Positions 8,171-16,004 of a stretch of 64,000 nucleotides of DNA are shown here, piece after piece. The position numbers and the translations under genes were made by a program. The first letter of the stretch is position 1, and the number at the start of each line of letters is the position of its first letter. The notes under the pieces are model-generated. The model did not search any database, had not been told where the DNA came from, and saw nothing but the letters and a program-made list of their open reading frames with translations. The DNA is from Pedobacter yonginensis (GTDB lineage Bacteria > Bacteroidota > Bacteroidia > Sphingobacteriales > Sphingobacteriaceae): NCBI RefSeq assembly GCF_003173595.1, contig NZ_QGNZ01000001.1, forward strand, positions 62,001 through 126,000, read 5' to 3'.

Positions 8171-9166
8171 ATGAAACTAGTATCCTATAAAACCGAAGAT
8201 AGAGAGCACTTAGGTGTATTTGTTAATGGCCATATCTATAACCTCAATAGTTGTGATAAATTGATTCCAGATAACATGAAGGAATTTTTAGAGGATGCAG
8301 AAGTTTTGATTGACCGCGCCACAAGGATCGATGATCAAATAAAAAGCGGAGCTTTAGAGGCTAAAGAAGAGATTTTCTATGAGATTTTAGCACCTGTTCC
8401 ACATCCAACAAGCTGTAGAGATGGTTATGCATTTAGACAACACGTTGCTGCTGCCCGTCGAAACAGGAAGGTAGATATGATCCCTGAATTTGACCAATAT
8501 CCGATTTTTTATTTTACCAACCACAACGCCATTCAAGGCCCAGGAGAGATTGAATGTATGCCAGATCATTTCGAAAAACTCGACTTTGAATTGGAGATAG
8601 CGGTGGTAATCGGGAAGAAAGGGCGCAACATCAAAGCTTCAGAAGCCGATGCCTACATTGCTGGTTTTACGATTATGAATGACATGAGCGCCCGCACCCT
8701 GCAAATGGAAGAAATGTTATTGAATTTAGGTCCAGCAAAAGGTAAAGATTTCTCAACGGTTATTGGGCCATGGTTGGTTACACCAGATGAATTGGAACAA
8801 TATAAAGTTCCTGCTAAGGAAGGCCATACAGGGAACGCCTACGATTTAAAAATGACTTGTCGGGTTAATGGAATAGAAGTTTCTAAAGGTAATGTTGCAG
8901 ACATGGATTGGACTTTTGCCGAAATTATTGAGCGATGTGCCTATGGTGTAGATATCTTGCCTGGTGATGTAATCGGCTCGGGTACAGTTGGTACGGGCTG
9001 TTTCTTGGAGTTAAATGGTACAGGATTACTAAATAATCCAGATTATAAGGTGCAGTGGCTACAGCCTGGCGATGTTGTAGAGATGGAAATTACTGGCTTG
9101 GGCGCATTAAGCAATACAATCAGAAAAGCAGACACAGATTTTTCTATTCTTGCCTTGAAGAAGTGA
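8171..9166 (+). CDS. Fumarylacetoacetate hydrolase family protein
   Basis: Protein of 331 residues of the FAH fold. The core, about residues 115-330, includes the metal-site region FELEIAVVIGKKGRNI and the segment MNDMSARTLQ. The VIGSGTVGTGCFLE stretch near residue 275 is characteristic. In this context it is the likely fumarylacetoacetase of tyrosine degradation, releasing fumarate and acetoacetate from the product of the HmgA step. It is smaller than animal fumarylacetoacetase, so a different beta-diketone or acylpyruvate substrate is possible. The hmgA-hppD pair is about 2 kb away on the other strand. Confidence 0.88.
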   Translation: MKLVSYKTEDREHLGVFVNGHIYNLNSCDKLIPDNMKEFLEDAEVLIDRATRIDDQIKSGALEAKEEIFYEILAPVPHPTSCRDGYAFRQHVAAARRNRKVDMIPEFDQYPIFYFTNHNAIQGPGEIECMPDHFEKLDFELEIAVVIGKKGRNIKASEADAYIAGFTIMNDMSARTLQMEEMLLNLGPAKGKDFSTVIGPWLVTPDELEQYKVPAKEGHTGNAYDLKMTCRVNGIEVSKGNVADMDWTFAEIIERCAYGVDILPGDVIGSGTVGTGCFLELNGTGLLNNPDYKVQWLQPGDVVEMEITGLGALSNTIRKADTDFSILALKK

Positions 9167-9172
9167 TTAATA

Positions 9173-9203
9173 GGTTGTAAAGTTTAAAAGTTGGAAGGTT
9201 AAA
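9173..9203 (+). repeat. Left octamer repeat flanking the four-helix-bundle gene
   Basis: Reads as four successive 8-base units, GGTTGTAA, AGTTTAAA, AGTTGGAA, GGTTAAAT. The stretch 9182-9200 matches the reverse complement of 9699-9717 at 18 of 19 positions, so the gene between them is bounded by inverted repeats. Confidence 0.7.
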
Positions 9204-9223
9204 TCGAACTCGCTCAATAACCA

Positions 9224-9622
9224 ATGGCAAAAATCGAGAAATTTGAAGATTTAGAGATATGGCAACTTGCGAAACAGCTGGGTTTAGCGGCTTATAGAAT
9301 TTCGGATTTAGAGCCAATGAAATCTGATTTTGGTTTGAAAGATCAGTTCCGTAGAGCCGCCATGTCAATGTCCGATAATGTAGCAGAAGGTTTTGAATAC
9401 AATAACAACCCTGATTTTATAAGATTTTTGACTTATGCAAAGGGCTCATCTGGAGAGTTTAGAAACAAAATAATCATTTTGCATGAAGCTCGAAAACTTT
9501 CTGTTGATGATTATAATTTCCTCTATTCGAAATGTATTGAATTTTCTTCCAAAACAAAGCGCTTTATAGATTACTTAAAAGAATTTGAAAAGAAAAAGAG
9601 GGCTCTAAAGAAAGGCGTTTGA
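9224..9622 (+). CDS. Four-helix-bundle protein (23S rRNA intervening-sequence type)
   Basis: Basic, all-helical protein of 132 residues with the signature opening FEDLEIWQLAKQLGLAAYRI and the conserved FRRAAMSMSDNVAEGFEY segment near residue 45, then RFLTYAKGSSGEFRNK. This is the family first noticed inside 23S rRNA intervening sequences, and it is structurally related to accessory proteins of diversity-generating retroelements. Here it lies in an ordinary intergenic setting inside an aromatic catabolism cluster, bounded by inverted octamer repeats. No reverse transcriptase or rRNA is nearby. Its cellular role is unknown. Confidence 0.9.
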   Translation: MAKIEKFEDLEIWQLAKQLGLAAYRISDLEPMKSDFGLKDQFRRAAMSMSDNVAEGFEYNNNPDFIRFLTYAKGSSGEFRNKIIILHEARKLSVDDYNFLYSKCIEFSSKTKRFIDYLKEFEKKKRALKKGV

Positions 9623-9674
9623 TCATGAGTAACATGAAACAATAATTCGTTACATACGTGAATTGATCACCCAA

Positions 9675-9737
9675 AACATTCCAGCTTTTAAACATCTAAA
9701 CATTCCAACTTTTAAACCCTTTCAACTTTTAACCGCC
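9675..9737 (-). repeat. Right octamer repeat flanking the four-helix-bundle gene
   Basis: Successive 8-base units AACATTCC, AGCTTTTA, AACATCTA, AACATTCC, AACTTTTA, AACCCTTT, CAACTTTT. There are two near-identical 19-base copies at 9675-9693 and 9699-9717; the second is the inverted match of 9182-9200. Confidence 0.75.
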
Positions 9738-9744
9738 CATCTAG

Positions 9745-10629
9745 ATGACACTAAAAACTGAGGATTTATCTCCCATCCAACTACAAGATTATTTGCAATA
9801 TGCCATTGCACCAAGACCAATCTGCTTCGCTTCTACAATTGATGCTGATGGAAATATCAATTTAAGCCCTTTCAGTTTTTTTAATATGTTCAGCACAAAA
9901 CCGCCAATTTGCATTTTTTCTCCGGCAAGGCGGGTGCGAGATAATACAACAAAACATACCTTAGAGAACGTTTTGCAGGTTAAAGAATGTGTGATCAATA
10001 TTGTGAACTACGATATGGTGCAACAGATGAGTTTAGCCAGCACTGAATATCCGAAAGGCATAAATGAATTTGAAAAGGCAGGGTTTACCATGGTAAAATC
10101 TGATATGGTGGGCCCACCCAGAGTAGCTGAAGCACCAGTTCAGTTTGAATGTGTGGTTAATGATGTGATTGCTTTGGGAGAAAATCATGGTGCAGGAAAC
10201 CTCATTTTGGCAGAAATCAAACTGATTCACATTAATGAAGATGTACTGGATCAAGATGGCAAAATAGATCAGAAAAAGCTAGATTTGGTTGCCCGTTTAG
10301 GCGGCGATTGGTATTGTAGGGTAACAGAAAGCAATCTCTTTAAAGTGGCCAAGCCTTTGGCCAAATTGGGTATCGGTGTAGATGCACTACCAAAAAGCGT
10401 TCGCCTTTCGAAAGTGTTAACTGGCAACGATTTAGGTATGCTGGGCAATGTTGAGTTTTTACCCAATGAAGAAGATATCGACTTGGTTAGCCGCCTCCCA
10501 GAAGTTAAAGAAATTTTAGATGCAACCATTGGCGATGCCACAAATAGAGAAAGAGAACTACACGAATTGGCCAAACAACTGCTTAAAGAAGGAAATATTG
10601 AACTTGCTTTAAAGATTGTTTTGCTTTAA
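9745..10629 (+). CDS. Flavin reductase family protein
   Basis: Protein of 294 residues with a flavin-reductase-like (split-barrel) domain in residues 15-190. The phosphate/FMN-binding region lies around APRPICFASTIDADGNINLS and PFSFFNMFSTKPP. The C-terminal 100 residues are helical and end in an ELHELAKQLLKEGN segment not found in the short members. Family members supply reduced FMN or act directly on small substrates. Its place next to the fumarylacetoacetase-family gene suggests an accessory role in aromatic degradation, which is inference only. Confidence 0.82.
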   Translation: MTLKTEDLSPIQLQDYLQYAIAPRPICFASTIDADGNINLSPFSFFNMFSTKPPICIFSPARRVRDNTTKHTLENVLQVKECVINIVNYDMVQQMSLASTEYPKGINEFEKAGFTMVKSDMVGPPRVAEAPVQFECVVNDVIALGENHGAGNLILAEIKLIHINEDVLDQDGKIDQKKLDLVARLGGDWYCRVTESNLFKVAKPLAKLGIGVDALPKSVRLSKVLTGNDLGMLGNVEFLPNEEDIDLVSRLPEVKEILDATIGDATNRERELHELAKQLLKEGNIELALKIVLL

Positions 10630-10653
10630 ATTAGTTGTATTTAAATCTGTTTT

Positions 10654-11259
10654 ATGCACACCAATGTTGGAGTAGATCAATACATTGCCAATTCAGCGGA
10701 ATTTGCAATCCCAATTTTAGAACATTTGCGGCGTTTAGTTCATTTGGCTGATGCCAGAATTGAAGAGAAAATTAAATGGAGTATGCCCTTTTTCGATTTT
10801 GAAGGAACGGTTTGCCACATGGCGGCATTCAAAAATCATTGTGCTTTTGGTTTTTGGAAAGCTTCGCTGATGGAAGACGAATTTAAAATTTTTAAGGAAC
10901 GCCGGGATGGAATGGGTTGGTTAGGGAAGATCAAATCTTTCAAAGATCTTCCTGAAGATGAAATATTAATCGCCTACATTCAGCAAGCTATTGAATTAAA
11001 TGAAAAGGGAATTAAGCTACCCCCTAAAAATAAAATTAAGGAAGCGAAAGAATTTGTTGTTCCAGAATATTTTTTAAAAGCCTTAATGGAAGATCCTGAA
11101 GCGATGGCTACCTTTCAAAATTTTAGCCTTTCTAATAAAAAGGAATATGTTTTTTGGCTAGAGGAAGCTAAAACAGAAGCAACCAGATTAAAACGATTGG
11201 AAACCTCGATAGATTGGCTTGCAGAAGGTAAAACCAGAATGTGGAAATATAAAAAATAA
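10654..11259 (+). CDS. YdeI/OmdA-associated protein with DUF1801 domain
   Basis: Protein of 201 residues. The N-terminal part (about 15-115) is a DUF1801/YdhG-like domain with the phrase IKWSMPFFDFEGTVCHMAAF. The C-terminal part (about 135-200) is the OmdA-like helical region with FVVPEYFLKALMED and FSLSNKKEYVFWLEEAKTE. The family is tied to bacteriocin tolerance in some annotations, but the biochemical role is not established. It follows the flavin-reductase gene by 24 bases and may be in its transcript. Confidence 0.82.
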   Translation: MHTNVGVDQYIANSAEFAIPILEHLRRLVHLADARIEEKIKWSMPFFDFEGTVCHMAAFKNHCAFGFWKASLMEDEFKIFKERRDGMGWLGKIKSFKDLPEDEILIAYIQQAIELNEKGIKLPPKNKIKEAKEFVVPEYFLKALMEDPEAMATFQNFSLSNKKEYVFWLEEAKTEATRLKRLETSIDWLAEGKTRMWKYKK

Positions 11260-11276
11260 CGATTAAAGTATCGTTA
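11257..11276. terminator. Shared hairpin between convergent genes
   Basis: TAACGAT at 11257-11263 pairs with ATCGTTA at 11270-11276 around a 6-base loop. The plus-strand stop codon lies in one arm, and the minus-strand stop codon overlaps the loop. It is short and weak, but well placed as a bidirectional terminator. Confidence 0.45.
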
Positions 11277-11808
11277 CAATTTTCATAAACCGACTTTTGT
11301 AATACTCATTAAATTCGGTTATGGTTACGCCATGCGCCTTGCCTGAGGTAGAATGGATAAACTTAATGCCTTCACTGTCAATAGAATATACAATGCCCAC
11401 ATGGCCAATTCGCCTCACCCGAGGGTTGCTTCCCGTAAAAATCAAAACATCACCAACCTTTGCGTTTTCTAAACTGGTTACTTTACCCGTAGCGCTAAAC
11501 TCTACCGAAGAACGCGGAACTTTAAATCCAAAATTACTAAATACGTAACTTACAAAACCAGAACAATCGAAACCAATTTTTGGATTGCTTGTTGCATAGC
11601 GATAGGGAATACCCAACATGCTTTTAGCAAAATCAATCAGGCTTGTAGAATTTGTAGATGACTCTTTTTGATTTAAATTTGCTGATTTAGGCAAGTTGGC
11701 CGTCAGTTTTTTTACCAGTTCTTGGTATTGTGCAGGAAGAACAGTTTGTGCTTTTCCGGTGCTTGCGAACAAAATCAAAAACGAAAATAGGATTAATGCT
11801 TTCTTCAT
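11263..11808 (-). CDS. NlpC/P60 (C40) cell-wall peptidase
   Basis: Secreted cysteine peptidase of 181 residues. It has a signal peptide of about 20 residues (ending TGKAQ), a short linker and an NlpC/P60 domain from about residue 58. The catalytic cysteine is in GFDCSGFVSYVF, the histidine in IGHVGIVY, and a further histidine is in FIHSTSG. It should cut gamma-D-Glu-diaminopimelate bonds in peptidoglycan stem peptides. There is no SH3 domain, unlike the C40 protein at 17004. Confidence 0.9.
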   Translation of the reverse strand: MKKALILFSFLILFASTGKAQTVLPAQYQELVKKLTANLPKSANLNQKESSTNSTSLIDFAKSMLGIPYRYATSNPKIGFDCSGFVSYVFSNFGFKVPRSSVEFSATGKVTSLENAKVGDVLIFTGSNPRVRRIGHVGIVYSIDSEGIKFIHSTSGKAHGVTITEFNEYYKSRFMKIVTIL

Positions 11809-11818
11809 ACTGGAGCGC

Positions 11819-11826
11819 CAAAGATA
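11819..11826 (-). promoter_or_regulatory. -7 box TATCTTTG of the C40 peptidase gene
   Basis: Exact match to the Bacteroidota -7 consensus TAnnTTTG on the minus strand, 10 bases before the ATG at 11808. The transcript leader would be only a few bases long. Confidence 0.65.
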
Positions 11827-11929
11827 GAAAAAAAAATTAAACTGTTTTAAATGTTGGGTCGCAGCTTAGTCTGAAGTGAAGCTGTATGGTTTATGAAAGT
11901 CATTTTAACGAACAGAATTTGGTTTTTAC

Positions 11930-12250
11930 CCCCAAATTATGCCTTGGTACGGGGTTTCCCAAAACAATATAAAATACTTTTTCATTGTCGTAATTTTGAA
12001 CCACTCTATTATTCCTTGGTTCGTGTCTTCACGAAACAATAGAAAATACTTTTTCATTGTCGTAATTTTGACCCACTCTATTATTCCTTGGTTCGTGTCT
12101 TCACGAAACAATAGAAAATGCTTTTCCAATCTCGTAATTTTGAACCACCTAAGACATATAAGGGCATAAAAGCTGATGCCTTGATTCGTGTCTTCACGAA
12201 ACAATTCAAAATACTTTTCGAGTGTCGTAATTTTGAACCACCTAAGACAA
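11930..12250 (-). repeat. Second hairpin-repeat array, four units of 72-93 bp
   Basis: Read on the minus strand, each unit has GGTTCAAAATTACGA, a variable A/T-rich stretch ending in ATTTTCTATTG or similar, then the core TTGTTTCGTGAAGACACGAA and CCAAGG. Cores lie at 12179-12204, 12086-12111, 12014-12039 and, degenerate, 11942-11967. The core is the same hairpin as in the 3.2-3.9 kb array (TTTCGTGnnGACACGAACCAAGG). In the degenerate unit the stem keeps pairing through a T-A to G-C double change plus a G-T wobble, and loses one pair. A 92-codon open frame across it is not treated as a gene. Confidence 0.88.
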
Positions 12251-12275
12251 TCAGTGTTTTATGATTTTTAAAGAA

Positions 12276-12977
12276 TTATGGCGTAGTTACTGCAACGGGC
12301 AAGATTTTGCCGTTAAAGAATTTACTGCCTGTTTTTGCAAAATCGGCAACGTATTTGCCCATCTCAAAAGCCATAATCGGACTTTGATAACCTGGAAAGG
12401 CAGTTTCTAACATTTCAGTTTGGGCTGAGCCTAAAGCCAAACAATTTACTTTAATGCCTTGATCTGCCAATTCGAAAGCCAAACATTCGGTTAAGGTATG
12501 CAAAGCAGCCTTACTTGATGAATAAGCCGCTAAACCCGGGAATTTAACACTACCTTGAAAACCACCCATGCTGCCGATGTTAACAATGTGTGTACCTGCT
12601 TTCATTAAGGGCAATGTATTTTTAATCATTCGGAAATGCGCGATCACATTGCTTTGCAACATTTCAGCCAAATCCTGTTCGGTAGTTTCTAAAAAAGGCT
12701 TATTAATTAATGCGCCTGCATTATTGATTAAGATGTCTATTGTACCCAAGCGCTCTTGTAAAAAAGGGATTAAGGCAGCGTAATCATCATTTACAATATC
12801 GAATTCTACCGGTAGGAGCGTACAATCTGGATTGATTCCTTTAGCAATTTCTAAAAGTTTACGAAGTTTATCAGCAGAACGGGCAATTGCCACTATTTTA
12901 TTGGCGTTTTGTAAACTAAATTCTAACGCAGTTTCGAAACCAATTCCACTGCTTGCACCGGTAATTACAATATTCAT
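12276..12977 (-). CDS. SDR-family oxidoreductase
   Basis: Classical short-chain dehydrogenase of 233 residues. It has the NAD(P) motif TGASSGIG at residues 6-13, NNAG near residue 89 and the active-site YSSSK near residue 151, with the serine upstream in NIGSMGG. It follows the phenylalanine hydroxylase gene on the same strand after a 134-base gap. Because that hydroxylase needs a tetrahydropterin cofactor, a pterin reductase role (sepiapterin or dihydropteridine reductase type) is possible, but nothing in the sequence proves it. Confidence 0.88.
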   Translation of the reverse strand: MNIVITGASSGIGFETALEFSLQNANKIVAIARSADKLRKLLEIAKGINPDCTLLPVEFDIVNDDYAALIPFLQERLGTIDILINNAGALINKPFLETTEQDLAEMLQSNVIAHFRMIKNTLPLMKAGTHIVNIGSMGGFQGSVKFPGLAAYSSSKAALHTLTECLAFELADQGIKVNCLALGSAQTEMLETAFPGYQSPIMAFEMGKYVADFAKTGSKFFNGKILPVAVTTP

Positions 12978-13111
12978 CTATTTTATTTTTATGGAAGAGG
13001 TATGGTGTACGTTTATCCATTTATACCCCAAATTTCAGATTAGCTTCTTTAAAAAAATTATGTATTGGCTTTTGAGTTGACCTTAATTATAAGCCAAAGT
13101 TAGTAATTACT

Positions 13112-14893
13112 TTAATCTTCCGTAATTAGCTGGCTAACCGGATTTTTAATTACATACAAGCCATCGTTAATCAACTTGGTATGATCTGGTTCTTTCCCTG
13201 CTTTGATTTCAAGGTAAATTAAAATTTCTTTCTCCAGCTGATGGTACTGCTTTTTATGAAATACAAGTTCTAAAATTTCCAAAGCGCAAAGCCAGTCGTT
13301 CCGATAGCTGGTTTTAAGTGCTGCAAAAATTTCTGGGAGTTTATCCATTCCTTCTCCCTTTTCGCGAATGGATCTAACTAATTTATATAGGTTGTGAAGT
13401 CTTAAGGTTTTTTCGTCATAAGCAATGTGATGTGTTTTCTCGTTGCTGATTAAGGTAATCTCCTCATAGGCATCTTTATCGGCAGCACCATTAAAAACAG
13501 AAACAATCTTTTCGCCAACAGCCATATCATAAGTTCCCCATTCGGGCTTGAATAAAATATTGCCGTTGGCCTCTGTTACGCTACAGTCAGAGAAAGAAAT
13601 CATAATCAGTTTACTGCTATTGTTTAAAACACTCATTATTGTTCCAACAACTTTAATTCCACTTTCAAAGAGTAATTCTGTTCGCTTACCCACCTCACAT
13701 CCAGCAGATTTTAAATCCTCATTGGTAAAATCCTCCAAGGCTTTTGTGGCATTTTTTAATTTGCCCACAGGCGATGAAAACCCATCAGCATGATAATTTT
13801 TTCCATGTCCCAGAAGTTCTTTTCCGCCGAAGGCTAGGGCAGAAGGACCAGTGGTTTTAATAAATGTAACCTCATCTTGCGCATCAATACCAATGTCGGT
13901 AAAAACGCCACTAACCTGTAAGCCGGAGCTATAAACGGCCGTTGCCACATTTTTACAGGCAATAGCTTTCATAACACTTTCCGTTCCCCCTTTTCTGAAG
14001 GCCATTGTATCGGCAAATGCTTCCAGCACATCAATCAGATTTTGAAAAGTTTCGGTGACAAAAAGCTGCGGCTGTGGCTTTGTAATGTCGTAAGAGTAGT
14101 TTACCGTATCTATGTTGTACCACAGTTTTTTAACCGTGCTTTGCATGCAGGTAGCACTTTCTCCAATGGATGACAGCAAGCCTGCGCCATAAATTTTTGG
14201 TTCTTCTAAGCTTCCAATTAGGCCATACTCAACCGTCCACCAATGTAACCGACCCAATAGTGCCATTTCTGATGGTTCGCCCATATTGGCATTAATATAT
14301 CTTAATTCCTTTTCGGCTTTTGCAATTTCTCTAACATCGGCATCAGCTGCTTCTTTTAGTATGGAAAGTTTTCTTATGGCTTCGTATAATTCAAAATCTT
14401 TGGCCGAAAACATAGCTTTGGCCCCAATAGAACCAAAATAGCTGAGGTAATTATTGTAATCAGTATCAGCAATGATTGGTGCATGCCCTGCACTTTCGTG
14501 GATAATATCTGGGGCAGGGGTATATTCTATATGGTTAATTTGCCTAATATCGGCAGCAATAACCAAAACCCGATAGGCTTGGTATTCCATAAAAGCTGCG
14601 GGCGGAATAAATCCATCAACCGTTACTGCACCCCAACCAATTTTGCCTAAATTATCGTTCATGGTTTGCAAATCTGGAATGTACTCAATGCTCAATCCTG
14701 CTCTCTGCAAGCCTTTTATATAGGGATAGTAGGCTACGTTTTTAAGGTAACTATAGTTTTGGCGCATCACGTATCGCCATACGGCCTGATCAATAGGTGT
14801 ATATTTTTCGTAATTCTGAGCTACAATAAATTGCTTCAAATGTTTGGGCAATTTTGCTACCTGCGCATTATTAAAATGGTTAAAATCGCTCAT
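13112..14893 (-). CDS. phhA: Aromatic amino acid hydroxylase (phenylalanine 4-monooxygenase) with long C-terminal extension
   Basis: Protein of 593 residues. The catalytic domain spans about residues 30-320. Its iron ligands are H132 and H137 in YTPAPDIIHESAGHAP and E222 in WWTVEYGL, followed by the family phrase YGAGLLSSIGE. It should hydroxylate phenylalanine to tyrosine with a tetrahydropterin, feeding the hppD-hmgA route. Typical proteobacterial PhhA is under 300 residues. The extra 270 residues here are not the animal N-terminal ACT domain and I do not recognise them; they contain a beta-rich part (about 390-470) and a helical tail. The length seems typical of Bacteroidota homologues, from memory. 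Confidence 0.9.
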   Translation of the reverse strand: MSDFNHFNNAQVAKLPKHLKQFIVAQNYEKYTPIDQAVWRYVMRQNYSYLKNVAYYPYIKGLQRAGLSIEYIPDLQTMNDNLGKIGWGAVTVDGFIPPAAFMEYQAYRVLVIAADIRQINHIEYTPAPDIIHESAGHAPIIADTDYNNYLSYFGSIGAKAMFSAKDFELYEAIRKLSILKEAADADVREIAKAEKELRYINANMGEPSEMALLGRLHWWTVEYGLIGSLEEPKIYGAGLLSSIGESATCMQSTVKKLWYNIDTVNYSYDITKPQPQLFVTETFQNLIDVLEAFADTMAFRKGGTESVMKAIACKNVATAVYSSGLQVSGVFTDIGIDAQDEVTFIKTTGPSALAFGGKELLGHGKNYHADGFSSPVGKLKNATKALEDFTNEDLKSAGCEVGKRTELLFESGIKVVGTIMSVLNNSSKLIMISFSDCSVTEANGNILFKPEWGTYDMAVGEKIVSVFNGAADKDAYEEITLISNEKTHHIAYDEKTLRLHNLYKLVRSIREKGEGMDKLPEIFAALKTSYRNDWLCALEILELVFHKKQYHQLEKEILIYLEIKAGKEPDHTKLINDGLYVIKNPVSQLITED

Positions 14894-14963
14894 AGGTATT
14901 ATAGAAAGTTAGTTAAGGGCTAAGTTAGTTGGTTGCTTTTACCTAAGCAAGAAACCACGTGGA

Positions 14964-15091
14964 TAAATTAGGGAATTAGCTAATTAGCAAATTAGAGAAT
15001 GAGATAATTAGCGAATGAGAGAGTGAGGGAATTAGTGAATGAGGGAATGAGAGAATGAGGGAATGAGGGAATGAGGGAATTAGTGAATGAT
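14964..15091 (+). repeat. Octamer tandem repeat, block 1
   Basis: A run of 8-base units with consensus KAGNGAAT: for example TAGAGAAT, GAGATAAT, TAGCGAAT, GAGGGAAT, GAGAGAAT and TAGTGAAT. It lies in the 518-base gap between phhA and the GtrA gene. The first units (TAGCTAAT, TAGCAAAT) match the array at 55.1 kb. Confidence 0.85.
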
Positions 15092-15154
15092 TGACCCACG
15101 GCTAATGAAATGAGGTTTGTAAATAAATTAAATATCACGTAAGCGTTTCATGCA

Positions 15155-15240
15155 GCTACCTGTGTACATAAACCCGATGGGAGCGATAGCCCGAGCTTTT
15201 TCAGCGAGGCTTTAGCGCACAGCGGGACAGCAGGTATGGC
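15155..15240. repeat. GC-rich structured element between the two octamer blocks
   Basis: Outer arms TACCTG at 15157-15162 and CAGGTA at 15231-15236 enclose CCCG/CGGG and AGCC/GGCT pairings. The composition is visibly richer in G and C than the flanks. It looks like an extragenic palindromic (REP-like) element or a structured RNA segment. Only one copy was recognised in this window. Confidence 0.4.
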
Positions 15241-15270
15241 AGAACTACTGAACGGTCATTTCCTGGAAAA

Positions 15271-15376
15271 ATTAGAGAATGAGATAATTAGAGAATGAGC
15301 GAATTAGTGAATGGGAGAATTAGAGAATTAGTGAATGGCAGAATTAGTGAATGAGGGAATTAGCGAATTATGAATG
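15271..15376 (+). repeat. Octamer tandem repeat, block 2
   Basis: The same 8-base family as block 1: TAGAGAAT, GAGATAAT, TAGAGAAT, GAGCGAAT, TAGTGAAT, GGGAGAAT, TAGAGAAT, TAGTGAAT, GGCAGAAT, TAGTGAAT, GAGGGAAT, TAGCGAAT. It begins with the same two units as part of block 1 and ends about 35 bases before the GtrA stop codon. Confidence 0.85.
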
Positions 15377-15411
15377 TGTGGCTGACGGGCTGAGATTTTG
15401 GGAGGTGAAGA

Positions 15412-15915
15412 TTAATGCTTTTTATCTTTCTTTTTATCACCCAATTTTTTTACGCTGAAGGTGAAATAATGTTGGTATAAATAACTGAAACCTGCAATTA
15501 AAACGGTTACAATTACGCGTGATACAGTAGGATAAATATTTAGAATTTCGGAGAAGAACTTAAGTAAAATGGTTGTTAGTAATATATTGATAAAGTTTAA
15601 ATTTAAAAAACGAAGAAGCTGAACCCTACCTTTTACCTGACTATGCGTAAAAATTACATATCTGTTGAGCAAAAAACTGTATGGAATGGCAATTGCAAAG
15701 TCAGCAATTAAAGCAGCCGTATTTCTTTTAATCGTCATGCCCAAAATTTCGGTTTCGCTTTGTAGAAAGATGTATTTATAAGCCAAAGTATAAACAATAA
15801 TGCCCAAGGCGGCAGCGCTTCCCCCCGTGGCTAAGTATCTGAAATTGTGTTGCGAAATAAACTTTTTGAAAGGTGGATAAAAGAAATCTATAAATGCTAA
15901 AATCGCTTGGCGCAT
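15412..15915 (-). CDS. GtrA-family membrane protein
   Basis: Protein of 167 residues with four membrane segments (about 25-45, 65-85, 98-118, 128-148) in the GtrA pattern. It opens with a short cytosolic stretch and RYLATGGSAAALGIIVYTLA, and ends in a lysine-rich tail. GtrA proteins are thought to help move lipid-linked sugars across the inner membrane for cell-surface glycan modification. No glycosyltransferase is next to it. A -7 box TACCTTTG lies at 15939-15946 on the minus strand, 23 bases before the ATG. Confidence 0.85.
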   Translation of the reverse strand: MRQAILAFIDFFYPPFKKFISQHNFRYLATGGSAAALGIIVYTLAYKYIFLQSETEILGMTIKRNTAALIADFAIAIPYSFLLNRYVIFTHSQVKGRVQLLRFLNLNFINILLTTILLKFFSEILNIYPTVSRVIVTVLIAGFSYLYQHYFTFSVKKLGDKKKDKKH

Positions 15916-16004
15916 ATGTTAAATGATGTTGTTTGGCACAAAGGTAGGTTTTTAGAATAAAATTGAGACTTGATTTTTTGGCTCAACGCCAAACTTGCTT
16001 TTTG

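Noticed and set aside
11926..12204. Open frame of 92 codons across the second array
   Set aside because: Its repeated words follow the DNA repeat; one unit differs in length and breaks the periodic pattern expected of a real repeat protein.
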